Origin: Candidatus Acidianus copahuensis
GTDB taxonomy: Archaea; Thermoproteota; Thermoprotei_A; Sulfolobales; Sulfolobaceae
Reading direction: 5' to 3'
Length of the DNA: 64,000 bases
NCBI RefSeq assembly: GCF_000632495.1
Contig: NZ_JFZT01000045.1
Coordinates: 5,236-69,235 of the forward strand
Part shown: positions 26,824 through 36,287 of the stretch, in pieces
How the letters are laid out: each line of letters opens with the position of its first letter
Position numbering within the stretch: position 1 is the stretch's first letter
Program-made: the position numbers and the translations under genes
The notes under the pieces: model-generated
The model's database searches: none
Seen by the model: only the letters and a program-made list of their open reading frames with translations
What the model was told of the DNA's origin: nothing

Positions 26824-27239
26824 ATTTTACATAGTAGCGGTAAGGATGCTATAGTCTTGATGGACCTCAGCATCATTAAATAACAACATGAATAAACTAT
26901 CCAAACCTTTCGGGATCATGCTTATTCATCCTCTACACTCTAAATACCCAAAATCGTTTCGGCAAGCGTGTATAGGGATCTAGACGATCTTTAAGTTCAC
27001 AGGTTTATCCCCGTTCCCGAGGTTAAGGTACGACTTGACTAAGTCCGTTACACCAATCTAGCATTGATACTGATAAATTATGCGAAATGACATTCATATT
27101 TTCCAGAAGTAAGATATTGATCTAATCCAATGCCTGACGTTTTATCCTTTAAGTCTAGAGATAAAACTATCTTCCAAGTCGGTGTCTACTCGTATGATCA
27201 GAAACTATATTTTCTGTTCCTATGCTCTATTAGAGACTA
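26824..27239. other. 416-base gene-free stretch
   Basis: No intact gene or RNA is recognised. The segment is less AT-rich than typical spacers here and reads as short broken frames on the minus strand, including DKPVNLKIV then a stop at 26980-27009. I interpret it as decayed coding DNA. Confidence 0.4.
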
Positions 27240-27554
27240 CTAACTTACAACATTAGATATTTCTTCAAGCAATTCATCAACATATCTTTGCTCACCATAT
27301 ATTACTAGATCGTCAGTATTTTCATCATAATATTTTTTTATTAAATTAATAAAACACTTAATATTTCCTCTAATCACATCTGATATTTCTCCTCCTTGAA
27401 GACTGTCGTCTTCAAATACTGAGATTATTGTATCTTTATACAGCATAATTCTAAAAGCTGAGACTATTTTTCCGTCCTCTACTTTCTTATAGATGTATGT
27501 TAGAAGCATAGGTTCTGTTAAGCTGTGTCGAGTGTATTCAACATGTTTAATCAT
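27240..27554 (-). CDS. unknown protein, 104 aa
   Basis: Not recognised. It opens with MIKHVEYTRHSLTEPMLLTY, then strands KIVSAFRIMLYKDTIISVFE and a helix ISDVIRGNIKCFINLIKKYY, ending in a short alpha/beta segment. This gives an alpha/beta pattern without catalytic motifs. The composition and ATG support a real gene. It lies downstream of the SRPBCC gene on the same strand with 76 bases between. Confidence 0.6.
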   Translation of the reverse strand: MIKHVEYTRHSLTEPMLLTYIYKKVEDGKIVSAFRIMLYKDTIISVFEDDSLQGGEISDVIRGNIKCFINLIKKYYDENTDDLVIYGEQRYVDELLEEISNVVS

Positions 27555-27630
27555 GGTTACAAGTTAAAATTTGTTCTAAAAAAAATCAACTCATAATCGC
27601 TTGTGTTTAAAAATGTCTATAGATCTGTAT

Positions 27631-28404
27631 TCATTTACTTTTTAATAAGCTCTCAATCAAATCATCTGCAGGCACTTCATATATAACCATTTCAGCTAAT
27701 CCACTTAATATAAGTAATTTGGATAACGCCTCGCCTCCTCCTAAAGTGTTTCCAGAGATATCTATCCTACTACCCTTGAGCTCTCTATCATCGATAAAAC
27801 TAGCAAATCGAAAGTTTTCTCCTTTAATTACGACAGCTCCATATATGTTATGCAGGTTTCTTAACTCTCTCAATAGTTCTTCCACATTACCTCTTACCCT
27901 TTTTATCTCTTTCAATCCAATATCTATCGAGGAAATAGATCTTATATATGGAATTATGTGTCCCTTAACTATATGTTCTGCAAACGATGAATAATCGCCA
28001 TAGAATGGCTTACTAAGTAAACCAGCCTTTACGTTAAACTCAACAGTAATGCTAACTTTAGTTCCTAAAGGATGATCCTGCAAAATAAAAAGTATTTTAA
28101 AACTATCCTTTCCATCGTCAGTTTCTGCTTTGTACTGAATAGAATTAGGAGATATAATTGGACCATCAAGTGTACCAGCAGAAGAGATAACTTTCCCTGA
28201 AGTTGCACCAAAAACAATGGCAATCCAATATTTGTCCTCTTGTTTTTTAACTTCTGAAGGAGGATAACGCTTCCCAGTTTTACCATCTTCGATACCTAAT
28301 ATGGAAAAATGGCCAATAATACCAGATAATTTAAAAGGATCAGCTAAAAGGCTAAATAGACTGCTTTTTCCAGCTTTAACAACTAACTCTTCACTATAAC
28401 TCAT
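27631..28404 (-). CDS. SRPBCC/CoxG-like domain protein
   Basis: The first 150 residues resemble the START/SRPBCC helix-grip fold: SLFSLLADPFKLSGIIGHFS at the start, a central sheet with GTLDGPIISPNSIQYKAE, then PLGTKVSITVEFNVKAG and a long C-terminal helix. A second region (about 165-257) is alpha/beta: NIYGAVVIKGENFRFASFID, then DISGNTLGGGEALSKLL. That tail may bind a regulatory ligand or partner. Function is unknown; a role in maturing or protecting a hydrophobic cofactor is a guess from CoxG. Confidence 0.65.
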   Translation of the reverse strand: MSYSEELVVKAGKSSLFSLLADPFKLSGIIGHFSILGIEDGKTGKRYPPSEVKKQEDKYWIAIVFGATSGKVISSAGTLDGPIISPNSIQYKAETDDGKDSFKILFILQDHPLGTKVSITVEFNVKAGLLSKPFYGDYSSFAEHIVKGHIIPYIRSISSIDIGLKEIKRVRGNVEELLRELRNLHNIYGAVVIKGENFRFASFIDDRELKGSRIDISGNTLGGGEALSKLLILSGLAEMVIYEVPADDLIESLLKSK

Positions 28405-28468
28405 ATTTATCTCATGAACTTGAGATGTATATATAAATATATTAGAGAAATTTTAACATGTAACTGAA

Positions 28469-29752
28469 ATGTCTTTATCTATTCTAGATTTGTTTGAATT
28501 CCTCAAGATTGATACAACATCCGCTAAAGGTAAGGGAGAAGAGGGAGCTAAGTTCCTCTTAGATTATATGAGAGAGAAAGATATAAATTCAGAACTATTA
28601 AAAGGAAAATCAAAAAATCCATACGTCTATGGTGAAATAAATGTGGGTTCAAAGGAAACATTACTAATTTATAACCACTACGATGTACAACCAGTAGAAC
28701 CATTAGACAAATGGAATTCTGATCCCTTTACTCCAACCGAAAAGGAAGGAAAGATATTCGCAAGAGGAGTTGCCGACGATAAGGGAACTTTAATGATGCG
28801 TCTTCAAACAATAATTGAACTTGTTAAAGAGAAAAAACTAAAAATAAATATAAAATTTATCTATGAAGGGGAAGAGGAAATAGGTAGTCCTAATATTGTG
28901 GATTTTCTCGAAAAATATAAGGATACATTAAAGGCGGATTACCTCTTGTGGGAGGGTTCAGGAAAAGGCAGCGATGGATCGCCAGAAATTGTACTAGGAG
29001 TTAAAGGCCTACTTTACGTTGAATTAAGGTATAGAACGACAAAGGATTTACATTCTATGTATGCGCCAATAATAGAAAATCCTGTGTGGAAAATTATATA
29101 TTTTTTAAGGGATCTCAGATCTCCTAATGGTAAGGTTAACCTTGAGGGATTTTACAGTAAAGTTAAGAGATTGTCTGAGGAAGAGATAAAATATCTTAAA
29201 GGAAATAAAAGTGAAATGGAAAATGCTCTAGGCCAGAAAATTCAATCGAATTTTATTGAAAAGTTAATAGAGGAGCCGACTTGTAACATAGATGGAATTC
29301 AGTCAGGGTATACAGGGGAAGGATCTAAGACAGTAATTCCTTCTTATGTTATCGTAAAAATTGACTTTAGATTAGTACCGGAACAAGATCCAAACGAAGT
29401 GTTAAGAAGCTTAGAGAAAAAGGCAGAGGCTGAGGGAATAGAAGTGATTCCTCTAGGAAGAGTAAAGCCGTATAGAACATCTATTGAGAGCAAAATAGCG
29501 AGAGAACTAATATCATCAGCAAAAGACGTTTATGGTATAAATCCTGTGGTTCTTCCAAACAGTCCTGGAACTGGTCCAATGCAATCATTTGCATCTATAC
29601 TAGGAATAAGGCAAATTGCTGATGGTATAGGTGTAGATTATGCTGGTTCAAATATTCATTCCTTTAACGAGAATATATATAAAGAGGACTACTTTTTAGC
29701 TTCCAATTGGATGAAGGAGTTTGTGGCTAAACTCTCAGTTGGTATTACTTAG
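28469..29752 (+). CDS. M20 family metallopeptidase
   Basis: Zinc dipeptidase/carboxypeptidase-like protein, 427 residues. Metal-site motifs are NHYDVQPVEPLDKWNSDPF, ARGVADDKG and YEGEEEIGSPN, with the late TGPMQSFASILGI and IHSFNENI histidine. The lid domain lies at about 185-305. It is cytoplasmic. It is distinct from LysK at 46 kb, which shares only the fold. GTATATATAAAT (28428-28439) serves as TATA with a short leader. Confidence 0.9.
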   Translation: MSLSILDLFEFLKIDTTSAKGKGEEGAKFLLDYMREKDINSELLKGKSKNPYVYGEINVGSKETLLIYNHYDVQPVEPLDKWNSDPFTPTEKEGKIFARGVADDKGTLMMRLQTIIELVKEKKLKINIKFIYEGEEEIGSPNIVDFLEKYKDTLKADYLLWEGSGKGSDGSPEIVLGVKGLLYVELRYRTTKDLHSMYAPIIENPVWKIIYFLRDLRSPNGKVNLEGFYSKVKRLSEEEIKYLKGNKSEMENALGQKIQSNFIEKLIEEPTCNIDGIQSGYTGEGSKTVIPSYVIVKIDFRLVPEQDPNEVLRSLEKKAEAEGIEVIPLGRVKPYRTSIESKIARELISSAKDVYGINPVVLPNSPGTGPMQSFASILGIRQIADGIGVDYAGSNIHSFNENIYKEDYFLASNWMKEFVAKLSVGIT

Positions 29753-29758
29753 CCCTTC

Positions 29759-29767
29759 ATTAAAAAA
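29759..29767 (+). promoter_or_regulatory. TATA box for leaderless kinase gene
   Basis: ATTAAAAAA is centred 28 bases before the ATG at 29791, consistent with a leaderless transcript. Confidence 0.5.
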
Positions 29768-29790
29768 GGTTTTTTCGCAAGATATTACGC

Positions 29791-31764
29791 ATGCAGTTTG
29801 TGTTTACCAATGGCAATAACAAGTATGTCTTTGATAATGGAAAGGTCTACGACTATAACGGGAAGCTCAAAATAAAGGATGATATTATTGGTTATTTAGT
29901 AATGATTAATGATGGACAAGTTAAACAAAGTAAAATACCTGTTTATGATTGTTCTAAACGTGAAGTAACGGGTAAGCTAATAGCGAAAATGGACAACCCC
30001 TCAGGGCTAGTATTCGAAACTAAGGATTCGCCATGCATACTTTTCAATAACATTGATTTAGTAGTAGGGAAACGATATCACATTATTTATGGATCGGTAA
30101 TTGAAGAAGGAAACATAAATGACTTAATAAATGCAATGAATAGAGAAGAAATAATTGATTTTGCCTTAAAGCAATTTAAGGATAATAGCGATATAGTAAG
30201 AAATGCAATAATATCATATTCAAAATTAGGCAAATGTGAAAAGGCGTTGGAACTTTATGCTTCTCTAGATAAGAAATTTCCGGAAGAGTCTTTGGCAGCT
30301 GCAGAGTGCTATATTAAGCTAGATAATAAGCTGGAGGCTTTAAAGATATACTCATTCTTCTCTGACGAAAAGTATAGAGAACTTGAAAATGAAATGAGAA
30401 AAGAGGTCAATAATATGATCTTGGACTACGAGAATAGTGGAAATCTAAAGATTCTTTATAAGGCCATGAATTACCTTCCAACGTATGATGCGCCAGCGTT
30501 AAAGCTAGGTTTTTATTATTTCAATAAAAACCCTAATGAAGCAGTTAAGAACTTTGAAGAGGCTCTTAGACGTTCTAGAAGTTATCAAAACATGATAATC
30601 CTTGCCAATTCTTATATAAAGGCAGAAAGGTATATGGATGCCTTAAAACTAATCGAGAAAGCTGAAAAAATAAGAAGAACAGGTAGTTCCGCGTATATTA
30701 AAGGGTTATCTCTTCTTAACTTAAACGATAAAAAGGCTGCAGAAAAAGAGTTCATATATGCATGTAGAGAAGGAGTAGTTGAAGCTTGTGAGAAAGCTAA
30801 TCCATCTCAACTGTACTATCCTAAAGATTTCACACCTGAGCAATGGATAGGTTACGTCATTTATGGTTATGAAGCTAAAAAAGTAATAGGTAATGGAGGT
30901 ATGGGCTATGTATTACTGGTCGAAAGAAACAATAAACAGTTTGCAATGAAAATAATGAAAAAAGAGTACAACTTTACAGAAATGTTATATGAAGTTGCTA
31001 AGATGCAAGAAATAAGTAAAAACTCCAAATATATGGTAAGAATATTAGCTAGCTTTATTGATGAAAATTGGGTGGATTACTTCAGTTCTCCTCCAGCAAT
31101 ACTAATGGAATACATGGAAGGGGGAGATCTAAGGGAATTATTAGTTAGAGAAGAGTTCTCGTCATTAAGACACTCAGTTTTATGGCCTCAGATAGTATCG
31201 CTAATATTCTCTAGGATTGTAGATGCGGTAATAAAGATCCACAAGGAAGGATATATACATTGCGATATAAAACCGTCCAATATATTATTTTCTCGTAGAT
31301 TGCCAGCATATGGAGAGGATGGAGTTAAGACATTATCATTAGAGTTAAGTATACCAAAACTCTCAGATCTTGGAAGTGCAGTAAAAATAGGAGTTCCAGT
31401 AGTCCATTACACCCCCTATTATGCTCATCCATTACAGCGTTTTGGTCAGAGAGCTACAACTGATATGGATGTTTATTCCTTTACTGTATCATTATTTGTA
31501 ACACTAACTAATAACTTCCCATTTCCTGAATGGTTAGAAAGAGAAATTGAAGAGGCCGTAAATAATCCTTCAAAAAGAGACCAGGCTTTAAAGGATTTTT
31601 ACTCCATAGAACCTAAAATGGACTATGTACCAGATGAGTATAGGGAATTAATACTTAGAGGACTACGAGGAGAAATAACATTAGAAGAAATTAAGTCAGA
31701 GTTAAGACAAATAAAAAGCACTATCTATGATATAAGAGATGAAAATGTATTTTCCTCAATATAA
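29791..31764 (+). CDS. arnC: TPR-containing Ser/Thr protein kinase, ArnC-like
   Basis: Soluble Hanks-type kinase of 657 residues. A beta-rich N-terminus (1-105) is followed by TPR-like helical repeats (about 115-340) and a kinase domain (355-645). The P-loop is IGNGGMGYV (366-374), the beta-3 lysine is Lys387, the catalytic loop HCDIKPSN has Asp492, and the DFG motif is DLG (526-528). All catalytic residues are present. It lies about 12 kb from arnA with some 18 genes between, roughly the spacing of ArnC and ArnA in S. acidocaldarius as I recall it. The kinase call is secure; the ArnC name is inference. Confidence 0.9.
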   Translation: MQFVFTNGNNKYVFDNGKVYDYNGKLKIKDDIIGYLVMINDGQVKQSKIPVYDCSKREVTGKLIAKMDNPSGLVFETKDSPCILFNNIDLVVGKRYHIIYGSVIEEGNINDLINAMNREEIIDFALKQFKDNSDIVRNAIISYSKLGKCEKALELYASLDKKFPEESLAAAECYIKLDNKLEALKIYSFFSDEKYRELENEMRKEVNNMILDYENSGNLKILYKAMNYLPTYDAPALKLGFYYFNKNPNEAVKNFEEALRRSRSYQNMIILANSYIKAERYMDALKLIEKAEKIRRTGSSAYIKGLSLLNLNDKKAAEKEFIYACREGVVEACEKANPSQLYYPKDFTPEQWIGYVIYGYEAKKVIGNGGMGYVLLVERNNKQFAMKIMKKEYNFTEMLYEVAKMQEISKNSKYMVRILASFIDENWVDYFSSPPAILMEYMEGGDLRELLVREEFSSLRHSVLWPQIVSLIFSRIVDAVIKIHKEGYIHCDIKPSNILFSRRLPAYGEDGVKTLSLELSIPKLSDLGSAVKIGVPVVHYTPYYAHPLQRFGQRATTDMDVYSFTVSLFVTLTNNFPFPEWLEREIEEAVNNPSKRDQALKDFYSIEPKMDYVPDEYRELILRGLRGEITLEEIKSELRQIKSTIYDIRDENVFSSI

Positions 31765-31858
31765 TTTTATTTCTAGAAAAATAGACTGATTAAAATAAAA
31801 ATTTATCTGTCTCGTATCAAATCCAAAAGATTTTCTACTAGAGACCATGTTTATACCT

Positions 31859-32236
31859 ATGGAAAAGGAAGTAATATTTTCAGAAAAAGCTCCAAGACCA
31901 ATAGGACCATATTCTCAAGCTATAAAGGTAAACAACCTAGTTTTTGTCTCTGGACAAATACCTTCAGATCCTCAGGGGAATATAGTTGGAACAAATATTG
32001 AAGAACAAACTAAGGCTGTAATGCAAAATCTGATCGCTATATTAGAAAAATCTGGTTCCTCCATAAGTAATGTAGTGATGTCTTTTGTCTATTTAAAGGA
32101 TCTAAATGATTTTAATAAATTCAACGAAATTTATTCTACATATTTCAAAGATAAACCTCCAGCAAGAGTTACTGTAGAAGTATCTAAGTTACCGAAAAGT
32201 GTTTTAATAGAAATAGCCGTTATTGCGACGGTTTAG
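31859..32236 (+). CDS. ridA: RidA family enamine/imine deaminase
   Basis: Rid family protein that hydrolyses reactive 2-aminoacrylate-type imines. It has the standard N-terminus VIFSEKAPRPIGPYSQAIKV, FVSGQIPSDPQGN and the C-terminal KPPARVTVEVSKLPKSVLIE with the conserved arginine and glutamate. The ATG at 31859 gives 125 residues; an in-frame ATG at 31847 adds four. It converges with the next small gene with a four-base overlap. Confidence 0.93.
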   Translation: MEKEVIFSEKAPRPIGPYSQAIKVNNLVFVSGQIPSDPQGNIVGTNIEEQTKAVMQNLIAILEKSGSSISNVVMSFVYLKDLNDFNKFNEIYSTYFKDKPPARVTVEVSKLPKSVLIEIAVIATV

Positions 32237-32415
32237 GAAAAAACCTTTTTTAATAGTTTTTCTACATATGGACAATCGAGTTGATATATTTCGTGGTTTC
32301 CATGTTTTATACATGAAGCAGCTACTGGTTTTCCTTCCAAAAAAACTATGGAAGCCTCATCGTCCTCTACTATAGAGTAGGCAACTCCCTCAAAGATTTT
32401 TCTGTATTCTGCCAT
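32233..32415 (-). CDS. small protein, 60 aa
   Basis: Not recognised. A beta-hairpin pattern (GVAYSIVEDDEASIVFLEGK) precedes CIKHGNHEIYQLDCPYVEKL, where Cys, His, His and Cys could bind a metal. It ends in a short helix. An ATG start, protein-like composition and tight convergent packing with ridA support a gene. Confidence 0.62.
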   Translation of the reverse strand: MAEYRKIFEGVAYSIVEDDEASIVFLEGKPVAASCIKHGNHEIYQLDCPYVEKLLKKVFS

Positions 32416-32644
32416 TTTCGCTCACTTAATCCTTTATAATGTAATTATTCGTTTATAAGCATTTCTCCTCTCTATTATGGTCAAACTTTAAAAAGAGCGT
32501 AAATAAAGTAGTCAAAGAATTATATATTAAAAATAAATATAAAATACTTAATCTTGAACTAAAGTGAGTTATATTACTTTTTATAAAATAATAGGAGAAA
32601 AATAAAAGCAACCCATAAAAACGATAATTAAAATAAAATATTCC

Positions 32645-32923
32645 ATGAACATAGAACAGCTTACCGTGCTAACAAATCTAGCAGAAGGAGAATTGAGCGT
32701 AAATGAGCTTACCGAGTATACTGGATTAGCAAAGAGAAAACTTATTAAAATCGTCAAATATCTTGAAATGAGAGGGTATATCGAAAAGAGAGCATTTATA
32801 GGTAAAGATGTGATATTTTCGATAACTGATTTAGGTTTTAGTGAACTTTACAAACATTACATTTATATGAGAAAATTGATCGATGACATGGAATTTACTG
32901 TATGTAGTAAATTTGATTGCTGA
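32645..32923 (+). CDS. winged-helix transcription regulator, 92 aa
   Basis: Small MarR/ArsR-like regulator. The helix-turn-helix is ELSVNELTEYTGLAKRKLIK, with recognition helix IVKYLEMRGYIEKRAF and the wing DVIFSITDLGFSELYKHY. Two cysteines close the protein (CSKFDC), a possible thiol or metal sensor. AATTAAAATAAA just upstream is a likely promoter. It converges with the FAD protein gene four bases away. Confidence 0.8.
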   Translation: MNIEQLTVLTNLAEGELSVNELTEYTGLAKRKLIKIVKYLEMRGYIEKRAFIGKDVIFSITDLGFSELYKHYIYMRKLIDDMEFTVCSKFDC

Positions 32924-32927
32924 AATG

Positions 32928-33791
32928 TCATATAAAAATGTTATTTCTATCAAATATTATCTTAAGCTTATTAAAAACTAATTGTGGTTCATCTGCTTTA
33001 TAATAGTTAAAACCCAAAAGGCTAGACTCATCCGCTATATAGATTTTTGCTAATTTGGAGTCTACAATGGTATAAGCATAAACGGGTTCAGATTTATCCA
33101 CTAAAGAGATAAAATCTTCTAGTGAGTTTAACTTGACTATAAAACTATTCTTATTTGATTCTTCTACATTTGGAACACCTTCATCAATAGAATATCCATT
33201 TCTTTCTATTTTCTCACTAAAACTAGCATGAATGTAAAATGACCCATCATAATCTATTAGCAGCGCCAATGGTTTGAGCTTTAGTAATTCTGTAACTTCT
33301 TTAACGAGGTTATTTGGATCCACTTTTCGCTCTAACATAAAAACCCTATCGGGTTTAGGAAAAAGAGAGAATTGAGCCTTAGTTATAGCTCCTATTTTTC
33401 CTTTAGAACCTATAACTCCCTTCCACTTTATGGCCCTATATGGTGTCATGAAAATCACCCAGTCTGTAAATTCTCTAGCGGACCCATAATGGGTAAATAG
33501 CGGTGAAAGATCATTATTGGCTAAAAGACCACCTACACTTCCATTATAAAAAGAAGGTAAAAGAAGTCCTTCTTCTGATGCCACTTTCCTAATCTCCTCT
33601 ACCGATGCCCCAGCTTCTGCTATAACTTTACCCTTATCTAAAGTAAAATCTTCCATTTTTATATGGATTATCTCCTCTTCGGTTCCTTTCTTAGAATGTC
33701 TTCCATAACCTAAAATCGCTACCTTCCTTCTGCTAAGATATGCATCGCGAATTTCATTGAAAAGCTCACTTTCAGTATAAACATCGATCAT
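32928..33791 (-). CDS. FAD-binding PCMH protein, GlcD/GlcE-like
   Basis: Flavin-binding domain of the type-4 (vanillyl-alcohol oxidase) fold, 287 residues. It reads KVIAEAGASVEEIRKVASEE, LLPSFYNGSVGGLLANND and WKGVIGSKGKIGAITKAQF. Relatives such as glycolate oxidase GlcD are larger; this resembles the shorter GlcE subunit, lacking an Fe-S or full substrate domain. No partner subunit is adjacent. The reaction is unknown. Confidence 0.78.
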   Translation of the reverse strand: MIDVYTESELFNEIRDAYLSRRKVAILGYGRHSKKGTEEEIIHIKMEDFTLDKGKVIAEAGASVEEIRKVASEEGLLLPSFYNGSVGGLLANNDLSPLFTHYGSAREFTDWVIFMTPYRAIKWKGVIGSKGKIGAITKAQFSLFPKPDRVFMLERKVDPNNLVKEVTELLKLKPLALLIDYDGSFYIHASFSEKIERNGYSIDEGVPNVEESNKNSFIVKLNSLEDFISLVDKSEPVYAYTIVDSKLAKIYIADESSLLGFNYYKADEPQLVFNKLKIIFDRNNIFI

Positions 33792-33980
33792 ATTTTTGAC
33801 ATTAAGAGAAAAGGCTTAAAAATAAATCGACTCAAGACATTCTGGTTGTCATTTAAAGTAGAATAATGGAAAATAAATTGAATATAATAGATGAAGTTAC
33901 TTATTGAAATTAATATAATTCTATATATAAAAATTAAAATGTAGTAGTAACGCTTTTACTCTTCTCTCATAATTAAACCT

Positions 33981-34457
33981 ATGCCAAAAGTTGGAGTAAT
34001 TATGGGCAGTAAAAACGATTGGGAATATATGAAGGATGCAATAAATGTTCTGAAAGAGTTTGGTATAGAATATGAACTAAAAGTAGTCTCAGCCCATAGA
34101 ACACCAGACTTGATGGCTGAATATGCAAAAACAGCTAAATCTAAAGGAATAGACGTAATAATAGCTGGAGCGGGTGGAGCGGCCCACTTACCTGGTATGA
34201 CGGCATCTATGACAACCTTACCAGTAATAGGAGTACCAATCCCTTCCAGGAATTTAAATGGATTAGATTCCCTTCTCTCTATAGTTCAGATGCCTTTTGG
34301 AATACCCGTTGCCACTGTAGCCATTGGTGGATCAAAAAACGCTGCGCTTCTAGCTATTAGAATACTTTCCTTAAAATATAAGGATTTAGAAATAAAACTT
34401 GAAAAATATATGGAGGAGATGAAGAATGATGTTCTCTCAACAAAACTCGAAGATTAA
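33981..34457 (+). CDS. purE: N5-carboxyaminoimidazole ribonucleotide mutase
   Basis: Purine biosynthesis mutase acting after PurK. It begins VGVIMGSKNDWEYMKDAI and contains VVSAHRTPDLMAEYA and GAGGAAHLPGMTASMTTLPV. These hold the substrate serine, histidine and glycine-rich loop of class I PurE. The length (158) is standard. It overlaps purK by 32 bases. Confidence 0.97.
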   Translation: MPKVGVIMGSKNDWEYMKDAINVLKEFGIEYELKVVSAHRTPDLMAEYAKTAKSKGIDVIIAGAGGAAHLPGMTASMTTLPVIGVPIPSRNLNGLDSLLSIVQMPFGIPVATVAIGGSKNAALLAIRILSLKYKDLEIKLEKYMEEMKNDVLSTKLED

Positions 34458-35520
34458 AATAGGGATACTAGGCGGTGGACAACTAGGAAGAATGATGATT
34501 ATCGAAGGAAGAAATTTTCCAATATTATTTTACGTACTAGGAAATAAGGATGAACCGGCTTGCCAAGTAGCCGATTTTTGCTTTTCTGAAGAAGAGTATA
34601 AGAAAATGATAGATGAAGTTGACGTAGTCACATTTGAGTTCGAACATGTAAATGATATGGCATTACAATATGCTGAGGATAGAGAAAAATTACTTCCCAG
34701 AATAAACTCGGTTGAACTAAAACGCGAAAGATGGAAAGAGAAAAAGTATCTTAAAGACCATGGATTTCCAGTCCCAAGATTTGAGATTGCTGAAGGGGGA
34801 GAAGAAGCGCTCAAGATCCTTAAGGAGTCTTTCAACAACATTGGAGTGATAAAGCAATCTACTAATGGTTATGACGGAAAAGGGCAATACTTTATTAAGG
34901 GAAATCCTCAGGACTACTCTTTCTTAAAGGAGAACAATTGCAAGTTTGTTGTTGAGGAATACGTTAACTTTGACTTTGAAACTTCTATTATTGCTGTAAG
35001 AAAACGGAGAGACTTTGTTGCTTATACGCCAACATTTAATTATAATGAGAATGGAATTCTTATCTATAATTATGGTCCATATTATGATGATAGATTAGAG
35101 GATATAGCAAAAAAACTTACTGAGTCATTAAATTATGTAGGTACAATTGGAATAGAATTTTTTATAAGAAATAATGAGATCTTAATTAACGAGTTTGCCC
35201 CAAGAGTGCATAATACGGGGCATTACACTCTTGATGGAACTTTTACTTCACAGTTTGAACAACACATAAGAGCAATAACTGATTTACCTTTAGGAGATAC
35301 TAGTCTCTTAACTCCCTCTGGGATGGTAAACGTAATAGGAAAAAGTAATGTTCCTTTAGAAGCATTACGTCTTGGAAAATTATATTGGTACGGAAAGAAT
35401 GAAGTAAGAAAGAGAAGAAAAATGGGCCATATAAATGTAAGAGGTGAAGATCTAGGTGATGTTAGGGAAAAAATTGATAATCTTTTGAAACTAATTTATC
35501 CTCAAGGATTAGATCTATGA
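34426..35520 (+). CDS. purK: N5-carboxyaminoimidazole ribonucleotide synthetase
   Basis: ATP-grasp enzyme that carboxylates AIR using bicarbonate. It has an N-terminal GGGQLGRMMIIEG, ATP-grasp segments GVIKQSTNGYDGKGQY and FVVEEYVNFDFETS, and the metal-binding LINEFAPRVHNTGHYTLD. At 364 residues it is full length. Start codons ATG-ATG lie inside the purE end. Its stop overlaps the next gene's ATG (ATGA). Confidence 0.97.
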   Translation: MMFSQQNSKIKIGILGGGQLGRMMIIEGRNFPILFYVLGNKDEPACQVADFCFSEEEYKKMIDEVDVVTFEFEHVNDMALQYAEDREKLLPRINSVELKRERWKEKKYLKDHGFPVPRFEIAEGGEEALKILKESFNNIGVIKQSTNGYDGKGQYFIKGNPQDYSFLKENNCKFVVEEYVNFDFETSIIAVRKRRDFVAYTPTFNYNENGILIYNYGPYYDDRLEDIAKKLTESLNYVGTIGIEFFIRNNEILINEFAPRVHNTGHYTLDGTFTSQFEQHIRAITDLPLGDTSLLTPSGMVNVIGKSNVPLEALRLGKLYWYGKNEVRKRRKMGHINVRGEDLGDVREKIDNLLKLIYPQGLDL

Positions 35521-35858
35521 AATTTAATTTCAAACTTTGGATAGAGGATGATGAAGGTAAAAGCGTTATAGGAAAAGGTGGAGTAGAACTTCTAAAAGCT
35601 ATATCTACAACAGGCTCGATCTCTAAAGCTGCAGAAAATCTCAACCTATCCTATAAATTTGCATGGGAGTATATAAGAAAAATTGAAAAAGAAGTTGGAG
35701 GAGTAGAAATGAAAAAGGGAGGAAAAAATGCTGGAGGAACTAATTTATCACCAAAAATCCAAGAAATGCTTAAAATATATGACCAAGCACAAGAAGAAGT
35801 GAAAAAAATTCTTGAAAAGTATACTAAGATGATTGAGGAGTTAAATGATGTCAAATGA
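35517..35858 (+). CDS. ModE-like HTH protein
   Basis: A 113-residue LysR-type winged helix of the ModE N-terminal class. It reads GKGGVELLKAISTTGSISKA, ENLNLSYKFAWEYIRKIEKE and GGVEMKKGGKNAGGTNLSPK, then a dimerisation helix. The molybdate-binding Mop domain is absent. It is coupled to purK (ATGA overlap), an unusual pairing. The 3' end overlaps the convergent alaX-like gene by 18 bases. Confidence 0.85.
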   Translation: MKFNFKLWIEDDEGKSVIGKGGVELLKAISTTGSISKAAENLNLSYKFAWEYIRKIEKEVGGVEMKKGGKNAGGTNLSPKIQEMLKIYDQAQEEVKKILEKYTKMIEELNDVK

Positions 35859-36287
35859 TATCTCGAGCAGCCCTTTTGTATTTCTATATCTCCAATCAGA
35901 AAGAACAATATTTCCTATTTCCTTAATATCACTTACATGATTCTTAGAACATGCATTAATATTCCATTCTGGGATAATGATTATTTTTAATTCATTTACT
36001 TCAGCCGGTACAGGAAATAAATCATAGATCTCATCTCCATATTTTTTCTCCGCCTCTTTTCTGGGTAATTTCTCTATTATTATAGGAGAACCTTCTACGA
36101 TTTTTTTATTCGACTCTTCTATTACTTTCTCTATATCTTCCTTTGTTGGTTTATAACTTGATTTTACTTCTATTCTACCATGGAGCCCATTTACATAAGT
36201 TCCAGCCGTCCATTTTACTCCCAAAACCTTTCTTAATGCTCCTTTAATCACATGAAGAGCTGAATGAGTTCTTACTTCCTCACTCAT
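35841..36287 (-). CDS. alaX: AlaX-type alanyl-tRNA editing domain
   Basis: Stand-alone editing domain that deacylates mischarged tRNA-Ala. The zinc/catalytic motifs are HSALH near residue 8 and CSKNH near residue 112. The protein is short, and the HxxxH is almost at the N-terminus as in AlaX-S. The ATG at 36287 overlaps the tpiA stop; the frame is open three codons earlier to a GTG. It may equally be a fragment-like paralogue of the AlaRS editing module. Confidence 0.83.
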   Translation of the reverse strand: MSEEVRTHSALHVIKGALRKVLGVKWTAGTYVNGLHGRIEVKSSYKPTKEDIEKVIEESNKKIVEGSPIIIEKLPRKEAEKKYGDEIYDLFPVPAEVNELKIIIIPEWNINACSKNHVSDIKEIGNIVLSDWRYRNTKGLLEISFDII

